64,000 nucleotides of DNA from Chloroflexota bacterium (GCA_016191345.1 JACPOU010000047.1:1-64000); one strand, 5' to 3'. Numbered from the stretch's first letter, positions 19,202 through 28,888 are shown. Numbers and translations: made by a program. The notes: a model not told the origin generated them from the sequence alone.

Positions 19202-20413
19202 TCAGCTTGCGTCGAGCGCCTGCGCGAGATCCGCGATCAGGTCGCCGACGTGCTCGATGCCGACCGAGAGACGGACCAGGTCCGGTGGGACCTCGAGCGG
19301 CGAGCCGGCCACCGACTGGTTGGTCATCTGGGCCGGGACCTCGATGAGCGACTCCACGCCACCGAGCGATTCGGCGAGCGTGAAGATCTTCGTCGCCTCG
19401 GCGATCGCCACGGCCCGCTCCGTCGAGGAGGCGCCATCGCGAGCCTTCGGGCGGAACGAGACCATGCCGCTCCCTCCTCGCATCTGGGCCAGGCAGGCCG
19501 GTGCCTGGGGGTGAGCGTGGACGCCGCTGGTCAGGCCCGGGTGGACGAGCCACTCGATGTCGTCGCGGGTCGCCAGCCAGCCGGCGATCGCCCGGGCGTT
19601 GGACACGTGGCGCTCCATGCGGAGGTGCAGCGTCCGGAGGCCGCGGAGGACGAGGAAGCAGTCGAACGGCCCGGGAACGCCGCCCATCGCGTTCTGGAGG
19701 AAGCGGAGGCGCTCCGCGGTCGCCGGGTCCCGCGTGACCGCGATCCCCAGGACCGTGTCGCTGTGGCCGGCGAGGTACTTCGTCGCGGAGTGGAAGGCGA
19801 TGTCCGCCCCGAGGTCGAGCGGTCGCTGCAGGACCGGTGAGGCGAACGTGTTGTCGACGACGATGAGCGGCCGGTCGGGCGCTCCGGCGAACCGCTCCCG
19901 GACGGTCGCCGAGCTGGCCGCGATGTCGATGACCTTGAGGAGCGGGTTCGTGGGGGTCTCGAACCAGACCAGGCGGGTCCGCTCGTTCAGGGCCTCCCAC
20001 AGGCGGTCCTGCTCGCCAGCGAGGTCCACGAACGTCGGCTCCACGCCGTCAGGGCGGCGGACCTTGTCGAGGTACCGGTAGGTGCCCCCGTAGACATCGT
20101 CGCCGACGACGACCTCACTGCCTGGTGTCGCCAGCCCGGCGATCGCGGCGGTCGCCGCGGAGCCGGAGGCGAAGGCGATCCCCTCCCCGCCCCCTTCGAG
20201 GGCCGCGACCGCCCGCTGGAGGCGGTCGCGCGTCGGGTTGACGGTCCGGGCGTAGTCGTAGCCGCGGCGCGGCTGGTTGACCCCATCCTGGGCGTACGTG
20301 CTCGTCTGGTAGATCGGTGGCGCGACGGCCCCGGTCAGCTCGTCCGGCTCCTGCCCGGCGTGGACCGCGAGCGTGTCGACGGCGAGGTTCGGCTGGAGGT
20401 CGTCGGCACGCAT
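19202..20413 (-). CDS. cystathionine gamma-synthase/gamma-lyase family PLP enzyme
   Basis: A 403-residue Cys/Met-metabolism PLP enzyme. The cofactor lysine K212 lies in HSATKYLAGHSD, and the EGGGEGIAFASGSAA and WFETPTNPLLK motifs are family hallmarks. It either joins O-acyl-homoserine to cysteine or splits cystathionine to cysteine. A cystathionine beta-synthase is encoded 8.5 kb away, so the lyase direction (reverse transsulfuration, metB/mccB-like) is plausible, but sequence does not decide. It is divergent from the LuxR-type ATPase gene, with 88 bases between. Confidence 0.9.
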   Translation of the reverse strand: MRADDLQPNLAVDTLAVHAGQEPDELTGAVAPPIYQTSTYAQDGVNQPRRGYDYARTVNPTRDRLQRAVAALEGGGEGIAFASGSAATAAIAGLATPGSEVVVGDDVYGGTYRYLDKVRRPDGVEPTFVDLAGEQDRLWEALNERTRLVWFETPTNPLLKVIDIAASSATVRERFAGAPDRPLIVVDNTFASPVLQRPLDLGADIAFHSATKYLAGHSDTVLGIAVTRDPATAERLRFLQNAMGGVPGPFDCFLVLRGLRTLHLRMERHVSNARAIAGWLATRDDIEWLVHPGLTSGVHAHPQAPACLAQMRGGSGMVSFRPKARDGASSTERAVAIAEATKIFTLAESLGGVESLIEVPAQMTNQSVAGSPLEVPPDLVRLSVGIEHVGDLIADLAQALDAS

Positions 20414-20501
20414 CGCGGACCATGATCGCACCGGCTCGGCATGCGCGACGCGCCAACGGCGCCGCGTTGCCGAACGCCGCCCGAATCCGCACGATGTCGC
20501 G

Positions 20502-23015
20502 GTGCAATCCGCCGAACCCGGGCTGGTCGGTCGCGACGTGGAGCTCGCTGCACTCCGCGCGTCCCTGGCCACGGACGCCCCGGTGGTCCTGGCCGGCGAG
20601 GCGGGCATCGGCAAGACAGCGCTTGCCCGGGCTGCCACCGCCGCCTCCGGCCGCCGGCTGTACGAGGGCGGCGGCTTTGCCACCCTGGCCTGGCAGCCGT
20701 ACCTCGCACTGCGCCGAGCGGCCCAGCGCCCGCTCGGAGGGGAGCCCGCCCAGGTCGCGGCCGTCATCGAGCGGCTGGTGGGCCCGGAGGTCCTGTTCGT
20801 CGACGACCTCCAATGGGCGGATCGTGAGACGCGTGCGGTCGTGGAGCTCCTGGCCGGGCGGGTCGCCTTCGTCGGCGCGGTTCGGGAGGGCGACACCGGG
20901 ACCGCGACGGCCATGTCCCTGGCGGCACGGATCGGCGCCGGTGTCGTGTCGGTTCGCGGCCTCGATCGCGAGGCGGCCGCAGAGCTCGCCGCATGGCGGC
21001 GCCCGGATCTGCCGCCCGAGGCGATCGAGCGACTCATCCGGCGGTCCGGCGGGAACCCGCTCCTCCTCGAGGAGCTCGCCAGCCTCGGCCGGCCGTCCCG
21101 ATCGCTCGAGCAGGCGATCATGCGCCAGCTCGGGCCGCTCGAGGCGGAGGACCGAGCGATCCTGGAGCTCCTGGCACTCGCACAGCGGCCGCTGTCCCAG
21201 GCCGCGCTCGGCGCAGCGGGCGCGCGACTGACGGCAAGCGGCCTGGTGCGAGCGGTCCGCGACGGCCTGGAGGTCCGCCACGCGCTGATCGCGGAGGCGA
21301 TCGTGGCGGGCCTGGACGGCGACGGCCGGGCCGCGCGCCATCGGCGACTCGCTCGACTGATCGACGAACCGGCCGAGGTTGCCCGCCATCTGCTCGCCGG
21401 CGGCCGGCCGAAGGCGGCCTCGCGGCATGCGCAGGCCGCGCTCGAGTCGACCTCGGAGCCGCGCGATCGGGCGGCGCTCCTGGTCGTGGCGGCGACGGCC
21501 ACGACCGGGGCCTCGGGGGAGAAGTTGCGGATGGCCGCGGCACGGCAGCTCCAGACGATCGGTGACGACGAGGGAGCCGTCCGGATGCTCGAGCCATCGA
21601 TGACCGGCGACGATGACCTCCTCGCGCTCCGCGCGGCGGTCCTCGCGGAGTCACTGTCGCGCCTCGGGCGGGTGGTCGAGGCCTGGGACGTGCTCATGGC
21701 CGCGGCGGCGCTCCGACCGGAGCCACGAGGCGAGGGTGCGATCGCGTTGGCGACCAGTCGCGCCGTGGCGCTCGCCAACACGCACGGGCGTCTGGCCGAC
21801 GGGATCGGGGTCCTCGAGGCGACGGTGGCGCTCCGGTCGACCGCCGGCCGACCGCTCCAGGTTCGCGGCCTGCTCGCGACGCTGCGGATGCGGAGCGGCG
21901 CCGCTCACCAGCTGGAGGAGCTCGAGCGGGTCTGGATCGAGAGCGTCCGAGCCGGCGACTGGGGCACCGCCGCGAGCACCGCGATGAACCTCAGCGCCGG
22001 GCTCCTGATCGAGCGGGGCGCGGCGGCGGCGCTTGCGTTCACCGTTGACGCCGCCGGCCAGTGCTTCGAGCTCGGCCTCGTCAGCCGCGCCGTGGCGCTA
22101 CGCGCGGAGGCGGTCCAGATCGCGCTGTTCGCCGGCGACCTTCGCGCGGCGGTGATGCTGGCCGATGGCCTGATCGAGGAACCGTCGAGCCCACGGACCC
22201 GATCTCGGCTCCTGTCGGTGCGCGGGCTGGCGCTCGCCTGGCTGGGCAGATTCGACGCTGCGGCTGCCAGCCTCGAGGAGGCGGAGGGGCTTGCCAGCCC
22301 GGACTTCGAGGGCCTCGGCGAAGTGCACCACGGGCGGGCCGAGCTGGCGCTGTGGAACGGCCGCCCGGAGCTCGCCGTGGCGGAGGCGGCCGCGGCAATC
22401 GAGCTGCCGGCGGTATCTGACGCGAATTACATCTTCCCGGGCATCACGCGCTCGTGGGCCGAGGTGGAGCTCGGTCACGCCCCGACCCCTCTTCCCGATG
22501 CGCCGGAGCTGCGCATTCTCGCCGGCGCAGCGCCCGAGCAGCGGGCCCTTGCGGCGCTTGCTCGCGATGACTCGGAGTCCGCACTCGCCGCCTTCGACGA
22601 GGCCGCGGCGGCGTGGGCCGGCTACCATCGGCCGCGCGAGCTCGTGTGCCGCTGGGCCGCGGGCGATGCCGCACGGCGGGCCGGACGGATCGATGTGGCG
22701 ACGGCCCGCCTGGAGGCCAGCCTCGACGAGGCGGCAACGGTCGGTCTCGAGCCACTGGCGAACCGGATCCGCCGGTCGCTCCGGCTCGCAGGTGCGAGGG
22801 TCCGCATCGCCTCGTCGGCCGCTGGTCCCTCAGTCGTGGGGCTCACAACTCGCGAGCGCGAGCTCATTGGCCTGGTCGAGCGCGGCCTGACGAACGTCGA
22901 GATCGCTCGTCGGCTTGGCCTCGGGCGCCCGACCGTGGCCCGGATCCTGGCCTCCGCGATGAGCAAGGCCGGCGTTGGGAGCCGCGCCCAGCTGGCGGCC
23001 CGGGAGCTTGCCTGA
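20502..23015 (+). CDS. large LuxR-type transcriptional regulator with N-terminal AAA ATPase (copy 1)
   Basis: An 837-residue LAL/MalT-like regulator. N-terminal AAA_16 ATPase: Walker A GEAGIGKTALA near 33-43, and Walker B VLFVDDLQWAD near 98. The middle 500 residues are alanine-rich alpha-helical repeats of TPR character. The C-terminal LuxR HTH begins LTTRERELIGLVERGLTNVEIA, but its recognition part reads LGLGRPTVARILASAM, unlike standard LuxR. The paralogue at 26341-28854 shares this and has exactly the same length. I choose GTG 20502 because it places LVGRDVE at the N-terminus, as in the paralogue. Ligand and targets are unknown. Confidence 0.88.
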   Translation: MQSAEPGLVGRDVELAALRASLATDAPVVLAGEAGIGKTALARAATAASGRRLYEGGGFATLAWQPYLALRRAAQRPLGGEPAQVAAVIERLVGPEVLFVDDLQWADRETRAVVELLAGRVAFVGAVREGDTGTATAMSLAARIGAGVVSVRGLDREAAAELAAWRRPDLPPEAIERLIRRSGGNPLLLEELASLGRPSRSLEQAIMRQLGPLEAEDRAILELLALAQRPLSQAALGAAGARLTASGLVRAVRDGLEVRHALIAEAIVAGLDGDGRAARHRRLARLIDEPAEVARHLLAGGRPKAASRHAQAALESTSEPRDRAALLVVAATATTGASGEKLRMAAARQLQTIGDDEGAVRMLEPSMTGDDDLLALRAAVLAESLSRLGRVVEAWDVLMAAAALRPEPRGEGAIALATSRAVALANTHGRLADGIGVLEATVALRSTAGRPLQVRGLLATLRMRSGAAHQLEELERVWIESVRAGDWGTAASTAMNLSAGLLIERGAAAALAFTVDAAGQCFELGLVSRAVALRAEAVQIALFAGDLRAAVMLADGLIEEPSSPRTRSRLLSVRGLALAWLGRFDAAAASLEEAEGLASPDFEGLGEVHHGRAELALWNGRPELAVAEAAAAIELPAVSDANYIFPGITRSWAEVELGHAPTPLPDAPELRILAGAAPEQRALAALARDDSESALAAFDEAAAAWAGYHRPRELVCRWAAGDAARRAGRIDVATARLEASLDEAATVGLEPLANRIRRSLRLAGARVRIASSAAGPSVVGLTTRERELIGLVERGLTNVEIARRLGLGRPTVARILASAMSKAGVGSRAQLAARELA

Positions 23016-23099
23016 TCACGCCGATCCGGATTGGTGCTACCATCAGGTCGCACGTTTCGGTGATCCGCGCTCCATGGCGCGGCCTGAAGGGAGTCATCG

Positions 23100-24149
23100 A
23101 TGGTCCTCGCCCAGCGTCTCCGGGTCTGGAAGACCGCCTACGACACCGCCAACCTGCCGGTCGGGATGACGACCCCGCCCGACGCCGTCGCGAAGTGGCT
23201 CGTCATCACCCGGGCCGCGGTCTTCTCGATGACCGTGACGTCCGGGCTCATCGGCGGCCTGCTCGCCGTGGGCGCCCAGCGGTTGACCGCCGAGGTGACG
23301 GTCAACTGGGGGCTGCTCGCCCTTGCCGTGGTCGGCCTCGTCGCGGCGCACGCGGCGAACAACATGATCAACGATTACTTCGACCTCGAGGGCGGGGTGG
23401 ACACCGACGACTACGTCCGGGCCCAGTACGCGCCCCACCCGATCCTGTCCGGCTGGGTGACGAAGCGTCAGCTCGGGACGGCCATCCTGCTGGTGAACGC
23501 GATCGATCTCGCGATCCTGCTGTTCCTCATGACCCAGCGGGGGCCGCTCGTCGCTGCCTTCGCGCTCGGCGGGCTCTTCGTCTCGGTCTTCTACGTCGCC
23601 CCACCGATCCGCCTCAAGCACATCGGCCTCGGCGAGCCGGGCGTGTTCCTCGTCTGGGGCCCGCTCATGGTCGTCGGCACGTTCTTCGTGGCCACCGGCG
23701 AGATCCCGGGCTGGGCATGGGTGGCCTCCCTGCCCTACGCGATCCTCGTCACGACGGTCCTGTTCGGCAAGCACATCGACAAGATCGAGGCCGACCGAAC
23801 GAAGGGCGTCCGGACGATGCCGGTGCTGCTCGGGGAGCGGCGCGCCCGCCTCGTGGCCCAGGCCCTGATGGTCGCCTTCTACCCGATCGTCCTCGGCGCG
23901 GCCCTCGCCGGCTGGATCGGCCCGTGGGTCGGGCTTGTCGTCCTCGGCATCCCGAAGCTCGTCGACGTGCTTCGCGAGTTCGGCCGCCCGAGGCCGGAGG
24001 TCGAGCCGTTCTCCTACGTCGGCTGGCCGCTCTGGTTCGTCGGCTTTGCCTTCCGCCACACCCGCCGCGCCGGCGCGCTCCTGATCCTCGGCCTCATCCT
24101 GAACGCTCTGGTCCCGATCCAGCTGCCGTTGCCCTGGCTCACCGCCTGA
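23100..24149 (+). CDS. UbiA-family prenyltransferase (MenA-like)
   Basis: A 349-residue integral membrane enzyme with about nine membrane segments. Both aspartate-rich prenyl-diphosphate sites are present: NDYFDLEGGVDTDD (NDxxDxxxD) near residue 90 and DKIEADRTKG near 222. It transfers a polyprenyl chain to an aromatic acceptor; resemblance to 1,4-dihydroxy-2-naphthoate prenyltransferase suggests quinone synthesis. No other menaquinone genes are nearby, so the acceptor is uncertain. It follows the LuxR-type ATPase by 84 bases on the same strand. An N-terminal extension of about 35 residues precedes the first segment. Confidence 0.87.
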   Translation: MVLAQRLRVWKTAYDTANLPVGMTTPPDAVAKWLVITRAAVFSMTVTSGLIGGLLAVGAQRLTAEVTVNWGLLALAVVGLVAAHAANNMINDYFDLEGGVDTDDYVRAQYAPHPILSGWVTKRQLGTAILLVNAIDLAILLFLMTQRGPLVAAFALGGLFVSVFYVAPPIRLKHIGLGEPGVFLVWGPLMVVGTFFVATGEIPGWAWVASLPYAILVTTVLFGKHIDKIEADRTKGVRTMPVLLGERRARLVAQALMVAFYPIVLGAALAGWIGPWVGLVVLGIPKLVDVLREFGRPRPEVEPFSYVGWPLWFVGFAFRHTRRAGALLILGLILNALVPIQLPLPWLTA

Positions 24150-24211
24150 CGGGAATCGAGACGGCCGCCGGGAGGAGCTTCGGCGGCCGCTCGATCGGTG
24201 GCTGACGCGGG

Positions 24212-24709
24212 TCAGCCGGTGAAGGCGCAGATGGCCCAGGCCTGCAGGTAGTAGGCGCCCGGCAGGGTCGTCGGGTTGTATGCCTGGACGTACCAGGAAT
24301 TGTCGATCGGCTCCCAGACGCCGTCGCTGTCCGTGTCGATGACGCGTCCGTTGATCTCGAGCTGCATGCTGTCCGAGGTCGCCTCGTGGACGACGTACGA
24401 GCCTGGGCAAGACCGGTCCAGCTGGTCGTCCCGTCCACGAAGCCGTCCGCCGGCCCCAGCGCGGCGCTCGCGTCCGTCGCGAGGTCGCAGCGTGCCGCGC
24501 CGGCGACGAGCGTTCCGCGAGCTCCGCCGCCCGCGTCGGTCCACAGCTCCAAGCACGCACCGACGAGCGTCGTGCCGGCAAGGTCCACGGACCGGACGGC
24601 AAGGCCGCCGCCGAGGGAGACCGCCGCCGCCCGGGGGTGCGCTCGCCCATGGGGCGGCGGCGGCGACCAGCAGGCCGATGAGGATCGGCCGGAGACGCCG
24701 CGCTCGCAT
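24212..24709 (-). pseudogene. secreted Cna-B/prealbumin-like domain protein, two compensating frameshifts
   Basis: The ATG at 24709 follows GGGAGG by 5 bases and opens a clear signal peptide (ILIGLLVAAAAPWASA). The stop at 24212 is in the same frame, yet the middle third in that frame is arginine-rich nonsense. The true domain appears in a neighbouring frame: SVDLAGTTLVGACLELW, then DGFVDGTTSWTGL. It returns to the first frame at PGSYVVHEATSDS. The pattern GACLELW ... PGSYVVHE is that of SpaA/Cna-B prealbumin-like domains. One extra base in the C5 run (24633-24637) and one missing base in the C3 run (24405-24407) would explain it. Corrected, it is an exported protein of about 165 residues. 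Confidence 0.75.
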
Positions 24710-24743
24710 TCGATCCTCCCGTGGGCTCGCGGTCCGATCCGGC

Positions 24744-25325
24744 TTACATCCGGCCGACGGCGATCTCGGCGATCGCCTTCGACCACGTGAGCCGCTTGGC
24801 CTCGTCGACCGAGCTGTCACCCGCCGTGATCGTGACGACGGCGTCGCCATTGAGCACGACGAGCGTCGCGGAGCTCGGATCCCAGGCGGCGCCGTCGGCG
24901 ACCCCGTCGATCGCCTGCACGCCCGCGCCCGACTTCCAGATCCCGAACGCGCCGCTGCCACCCTGCTTCATCCACGAAGTGGCACCGTAGCCGCCGCCAT
25001 CGGCCTTGGCGTAGACGCAGTACGCCACATCGCCGGGCGTGTTCAGCCCGATGGTCATGCCCGACTCGCCCACGATTGCGCCGATCTCCTCGGGTGTCGC
25101 GAGCTCACAGGCGTCGCCGGCGGTCCCGCCGCCACCGCCGCCTGACGGGGTTTCGGCCGGACCCTGGCTGGATCCGCCCGGACCTTCCGTGACCGCCTGG
25201 GAGGCCGGGGCCTCGCTCGAGGCGGATGAGCCTGACGGTGAGTTCGAGGACGCGGAGCCACCGCCGCAGGCGGCGAGAGTGAGGGCCACGACAAGGCTGA
25301 GCGCGGGTCGTCGCAGGTCGATCAT
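24744..25325 (-). CDS. putative lipoprotein
   Basis: A 193-residue exported protein. The signal peptide ends in the lipobox LTLAACGGG with Cys near 20. A Ser/Pro/Gly-rich linker follows (about 21-70), then a folded domain with two cysteines (GDACELATPEEIG and VAYCVYAK) likely to form a disulphide. The domain pattern, with CxLxTxxEI at its start, resembles the DUF3558-like lipoproteins of actinobacteria, but I cannot prove membership. Start ATG 25325 with GGAGG upstream. The frameshifted secreted protein gene lies 34 bases downstream on the same strand, so the two may be one operon. Confidence 0.8.
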   Translation of the reverse strand: MIDLRRPALSLVVALTLAACGGGSASSNSPSGSSASSEAPASQAVTEGPGGSSQGPAETPSGGGGGGTAGDACELATPEEIGAIVGESGMTIGLNTPGDVAYCVYAKADGGGYGATSWMKQGGSGAFGIWKSGAGVQAIDGVADGAAWDPSSATLVVLNGDAVVTITAGDSSVDEAKRLTWSKAIAEIAVGRM

Positions 25326-25701
25326 CGAATGGGTCCTCCGTGCTGACCGCCGGGTCGAGCGCCCGGTCGGGCGGGATGCAGGCGCGCGGGGATGCGAGGG
25401 ATGCGGCGGAGTGGCGCCGTGGCCGGCGCGGTCCATCCCGGCCGGCCGGGCAGGGCCCGGCGGACGGGCTGGGCCAGCGGTCCGCGTGGCGCGGGCCATC
25501 GGCCGGAGCGTCGGATCCGGGCCGGGATGCCGGGCATCGGTCCGGCTACCGCGGAACTGTCGTCATCGATCGCGTCCTCCTGAACGGGTCGAGGACAACG
25601 TTCGAATCGGGCCGGTGGCGCGTCATCGTCCAGTTACGCCAACTTCGGCGTCGTCGCACCGGCGAATCGCGGGTCAGGATCCTCGGTACGATGCCGGCAC
25701 C
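25326..25701. other. Divergent intergenic region
   Basis: Spacer between the lipoprotein gene (minus) and an HTH regulator gene (plus). It must hold promoters for both. A short hairpin, ACGCC-AACTTC-GGCGT, lies near 25634-25650. No coding signal was found on either strand. Confidence 0.5.
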
Positions 25702-26244
25702 ATGCCCGACGGCCAGCCCCAGCCGCTGCCCTTGATCGTGGTCGAGGGTGCCTCGGGCTCGAGCGCACCGATCGTCGACCGTCTGCGGGCCGCCGGACTG
25801 CCCCTGCACGACGGCTTCCGCGTGCCGATCGGCCGACCCGCGGTCGTGTGCGTGGGTACGGTCGACAGCTCGGAGGCGGCGGCCAGGGCGCTCCTCGCGG
25901 CACTGGACGGCGCCGGGCTCGTCATCGAGGCGACCGCCGATCGAGTGACGATCGACCGCCTTGTCGATGACCTTCGCCGCCTCGGGCCGGTCGACCATCG
26001 CGTCGGGGGAGAAGAGCCGGCGCCCAGCCTCGACGCCGAGGCTCGGGCGATCCTCGGGCTGCTCGCCGAGGGCCATTCGCTCGGCGAGGCGGCGGCGATC
26101 CTGGGACTTGCGCGACGGACAGCCGATCGCCGGCTCGCCGCGGCCCGCGACGCGCTGGGCGTCGATCGGACGACGGAGGCCATCGCTCGGGCACGGCGGC
26201 TGGGCTGGCTCGGGACGCCCCCGCGGCGCAGATTCGAGGGCTGA
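25702..26244 (+). CDS. small LuxR-like helix-turn-helix regulator
   Basis: A 180-residue protein. The N-terminal 110 residues form an alpha/beta region (LIVVEGASGS, VVCVGTVDSSEAAARALLAALDGAGLVIEA) that looks like a receiver-type fold without a conserved phospho-aspartate. The C-terminal 65 residues are an HTH: LDAEARAILGLLAEGHSLGEA, then AAILGLARRTADRRL, comparable to LuxR/NarL output domains. It lies between the lipoprotein and the second large LuxR-type ATPase, on the same strand as the latter and 96 bases before it. It may be a local regulator of that cluster. Target unknown. Confidence 0.7.
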   Translation: MPDGQPQPLPLIVVEGASGSSAPIVDRLRAAGLPLHDGFRVPIGRPAVVCVGTVDSSEAAARALLAALDGAGLVIEATADRVTIDRLVDDLRRLGPVDHRVGGEEPAPSLDAEARAILGLLAEGHSLGEAAAILGLARRTADRRLAAARDALGVDRTTEAIARARRLGWLGTPPRRRFEG

Positions 26245-26340
26245 GCCCCGCCGAGCGCGACGGAAGCGCGCATCCGACGGTGCCACCCATTGCCGCGGCG
26301 GCCCGAACCCGCCACGATGCCACGAGGAGGTGGGGAACAC

Positions 26341-28854
26341 ATGACCCTCGTCGGGCGCGACGTCGAACGCCGCGCGGTCGTCGACGCGATTCGGGTGGAC
26401 CGGCCGGTGCTCGTCGTCGGCGAACCGGGGATCGGCAAGACGAGCCTGATCCGGGCGGGAGCGGCCGAGGCCGGGCGGCCGCTCCGCGAGGGAGGCGCGT
26501 TCGCGACGCTGGCCTGGATGCCCTATCTCGCCCTCGCGCGGGCGGTTGGGCGACACCTGGACGGTGACGCGGCCTGGGTCGCGACGGCCGTCGAGCACGT
26601 CGTCGGCCCAGACGTCCTGTTCGTCGACGATCTTCACTGGGCCGACGCGGGCACGGTCGAGGTCGTGGCCCGGCTGGCACCTCGCCTCGCCGTCGTCGTC
26701 GCGATCCGGCCCGGCGGCGACGACGCGGACGAACGGATCGCAACCCTGCGGGCCGCCGGCTTCGACGTCCTGGAGCTGGGACCCCTGGCCGAAGGCCCGG
26801 CCGCCGAGGTGGCTGTCAGGGCACGACCGGACCTCGATGCCGGTCGAGCACAGTCGGTCGCCGAGCGGGCCGGCGGCAACCCGTTCGTGATCGAGCAGCT
26901 GGTTGCCGGCGGCGATGCCTCGCCGAGCCTGCGACGGGCGATCGCAGCCCGCCTCGACCCGCTGACGCCGAGCGCACGTTCCCGGCTGCTGCGCCTCGCC
27001 CTGGCCGAGCACCCGCTGTCGCTGGACGCTGTCGGGCCGGCCGACCAGCTGGTCGCTGCGGGGCTCGCGGTCATGGCGCCGGATGGGCTCGCCATTCGCC
27101 ACGCCCTGCTCGCCGAGGAGGTCCGGCGGGCCGCCTCCCCGGCCGAGACGCGGATCGCCCATGGGGAGCTCGCCGAGCTCCTCCACGACCCCGGCGAACG
27201 GGCCCGACACCTCGCCGCGGCCGGCGAGCCCGCGGCCGCCCACGAGCTCGCCCTCCAGGCACTCGGAGACGCCACCACCCCGGGCGAGCGGGCCGCCCAT
27301 CTCGGCGTGGCCGCGGCGACGGCGACGGGGCCCGCGGCCGACGAGCTGCGGGTGGAGGCCGCGGCCGCGCTCCGCGTCGCGGGCGATCTCGCCGGCGCGG
27401 CCGCGGCCCTCGACGCGATCGAGGGCGACGACCCCGAGGTCCGTGCCCGGGCCGAGGCCGTCCGGGCCCGTGTCCAGTGGTCGAGCGGCGATCCCGAGGC
27501 GATGCGGGCGAGCATCGGCCGCGGTCTCGCGCTCGTCGACGGCCGGACCTCGCCCGCGGCGGCACTGCTCCGGGCCGAGGCGGTGACCGTCACCGCGCTC
27601 GTCGACGGTCAGTTCGACCAGGGCCTGCGGGACGCGGAGTCGGCCGTTGCCCTCGCCCGTGATGCCGGCGCGGATCCGACCCGGGCGCTGCTCCTGCGGG
27701 CGACGATCCTTGCCGGTCTCGGGCAGCCCGGCTGGGAGGACGCGCTCGAGGTCGTCGTCGCCTCCGCTCGAGCTGCGGGTGATCCGGAGACCGAGCTCTC
27801 GGCGGCGAACAACCTCGTGTCGGGCCACGAGATGCACGGCCGGCCGGACGCCGGCCGATCGCTCGCCGGCGCGATGCTCGAGCGCGCGCGCGAGCTGCGG
27901 CTCCGCGGCTGGGAGCGCCAGTTCTCTGCGATGATCGCCAACCTCGACCTTCATCGCGGCGACCTCCGCGGCGCACTCGTCAGGTCGCAGGCGCTGCTCG
28001 AGGAGCCCCTCGATCCCCTCGCCGAGCAGCAGGTGGGCCTGATCGCGGCCCTGGCCCTCGTCGACCTCGGGCGGGCGGACGACGCCGGCCCGCTCCTGGA
28101 GCGGCTCCTGGCCGCCGCGTCGCCGGACGTCACCGGCCGTGGCGACGTCCTGTTCGTGCTGGCCGAGGCGGCGACCTGGGGCGGGCGTCCGGACGAGGCG
28201 CTCGCGCGGCTCGACGCCTATCGCGCGTTCGAGGCGTCCGAGTACCCCACGTCGTTCCTCGTCGACGTGGCGTCCGCCTGGGCCGCGCTCGAGGCGGGTC
28301 GGTCGCTGCCGCCGCGGCTCGCCCGCGGCGAGGCCGTCGGCATGCTCGTCGGGGCGAACCTCGAGCGAGGCGCCCTCGAACGGCTGGCCGCTGGGGACCC
28401 CGCGGGCGCGGCTACCCGCTTTGCCGAGGCCGAGGCCGCCTATCGCGGCTTCCACCGCCGTGGTGAGCTCCGAGCCGGCTGGGGCGCAGGTGAGGCACTT
28501 CGCCGGTCCAACGACCACGGCCCCGCCGTCGCCCAGCTCGAGCGGATCGAGATCGCGTCGATGGCCGATGGCTTCAATGCCTTGCTCGGGCGGATCCGCC
28601 GATCGCTGCGCCTCGCCGGCGTCCGCCGATCAGCGCGGTCCACCCCGGACGCCGCCACCACCGGCTCGGCCATCCTCACGCCTCGGGAACGCGAGCTCGC
28701 GGCCCTGGTCGGGCGGGGGCTGACGAACACCGAGATCGCGCGCCGGATGGGCCTGGGCCGGCCGACCGTGGCCCGACTCCTCTCGAACGCGATGCTGAAG
28801 TTCGGCGCGGACTCGCGGACCCAGCTGGCGGGCCGGGTCGAGGAGCTCGTGTGA
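26341..28854 (+). CDS. large LuxR-type transcriptional regulator with N-terminal AAA ATPase (copy 2)
   Basis: An 837-residue paralogue of the protein at 20502-23015, of identical length. N-terminal ATPase begins at once (LVGRDVERR), with Walker A GEPGIGKTSLI near 25-35 and Walker B VLFVDDLHWAD near 93-103. Shared stretches such as REGGAFATLAWMPYLAL match copy 1 (YEGGGFATLAWQPYLAL). The helical middle is followed by the HTH LTPRERELAALVGRGLTNTEIA and the unusual LGRPTVARLLSNAM. ATG at 26341 has a strong AGGAGGTG site 10-17 bases before. The two copies bracket the UbiA, lipoprotein and Cna-B-like genes and may sense related signals. Confidence 0.9.
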   Translation: MTLVGRDVERRAVVDAIRVDRPVLVVGEPGIGKTSLIRAGAAEAGRPLREGGAFATLAWMPYLALARAVGRHLDGDAAWVATAVEHVVGPDVLFVDDLHWADAGTVEVVARLAPRLAVVVAIRPGGDDADERIATLRAAGFDVLELGPLAEGPAAEVAVRARPDLDAGRAQSVAERAGGNPFVIEQLVAGGDASPSLRRAIAARLDPLTPSARSRLLRLALAEHPLSLDAVGPADQLVAAGLAVMAPDGLAIRHALLAEEVRRAASPAETRIAHGELAELLHDPGERARHLAAAGEPAAAHELALQALGDATTPGERAAHLGVAAATATGPAADELRVEAAAALRVAGDLAGAAAALDAIEGDDPEVRARAEAVRARVQWSSGDPEAMRASIGRGLALVDGRTSPAAALLRAEAVTVTALVDGQFDQGLRDAESAVALARDAGADPTRALLLRATILAGLGQPGWEDALEVVVASARAAGDPETELSAANNLVSGHEMHGRPDAGRSLAGAMLERARELRLRGWERQFSAMIANLDLHRGDLRGALVRSQALLEEPLDPLAEQQVGLIAALALVDLGRADDAGPLLERLLAAASPDVTGRGDVLFVLAEAATWGGRPDEALARLDAYRAFEASEYPTSFLVDVASAWAALEAGRSLPPRLARGEAVGMLVGANLERGALERLAAGDPAGAATRFAEAEAAYRGFHRRGELRAGWGAGEALRRSNDHGPAVAQLERIEIASMADGFNALLGRIRRSLRLAGVRRSARSTPDAATTGSAILTPRERELAALVGRGLTNTEIARRMGLGRPTVARLLSNAMLKFGADSRTQLAGRVEELV

Positions 28855-28888
28855 CCGCGGACCGGGTTGGCAGCGGGCGCACGCCGCG

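Noticed and set aside
25546-28518. 990-codon minus-strand open frame across the second LuxR-type ATPase
   Set aside because: It is the antisense shadow of a gene with intact Walker and HTH motifs, and its translation is Arg/Gly-rich with no domain.
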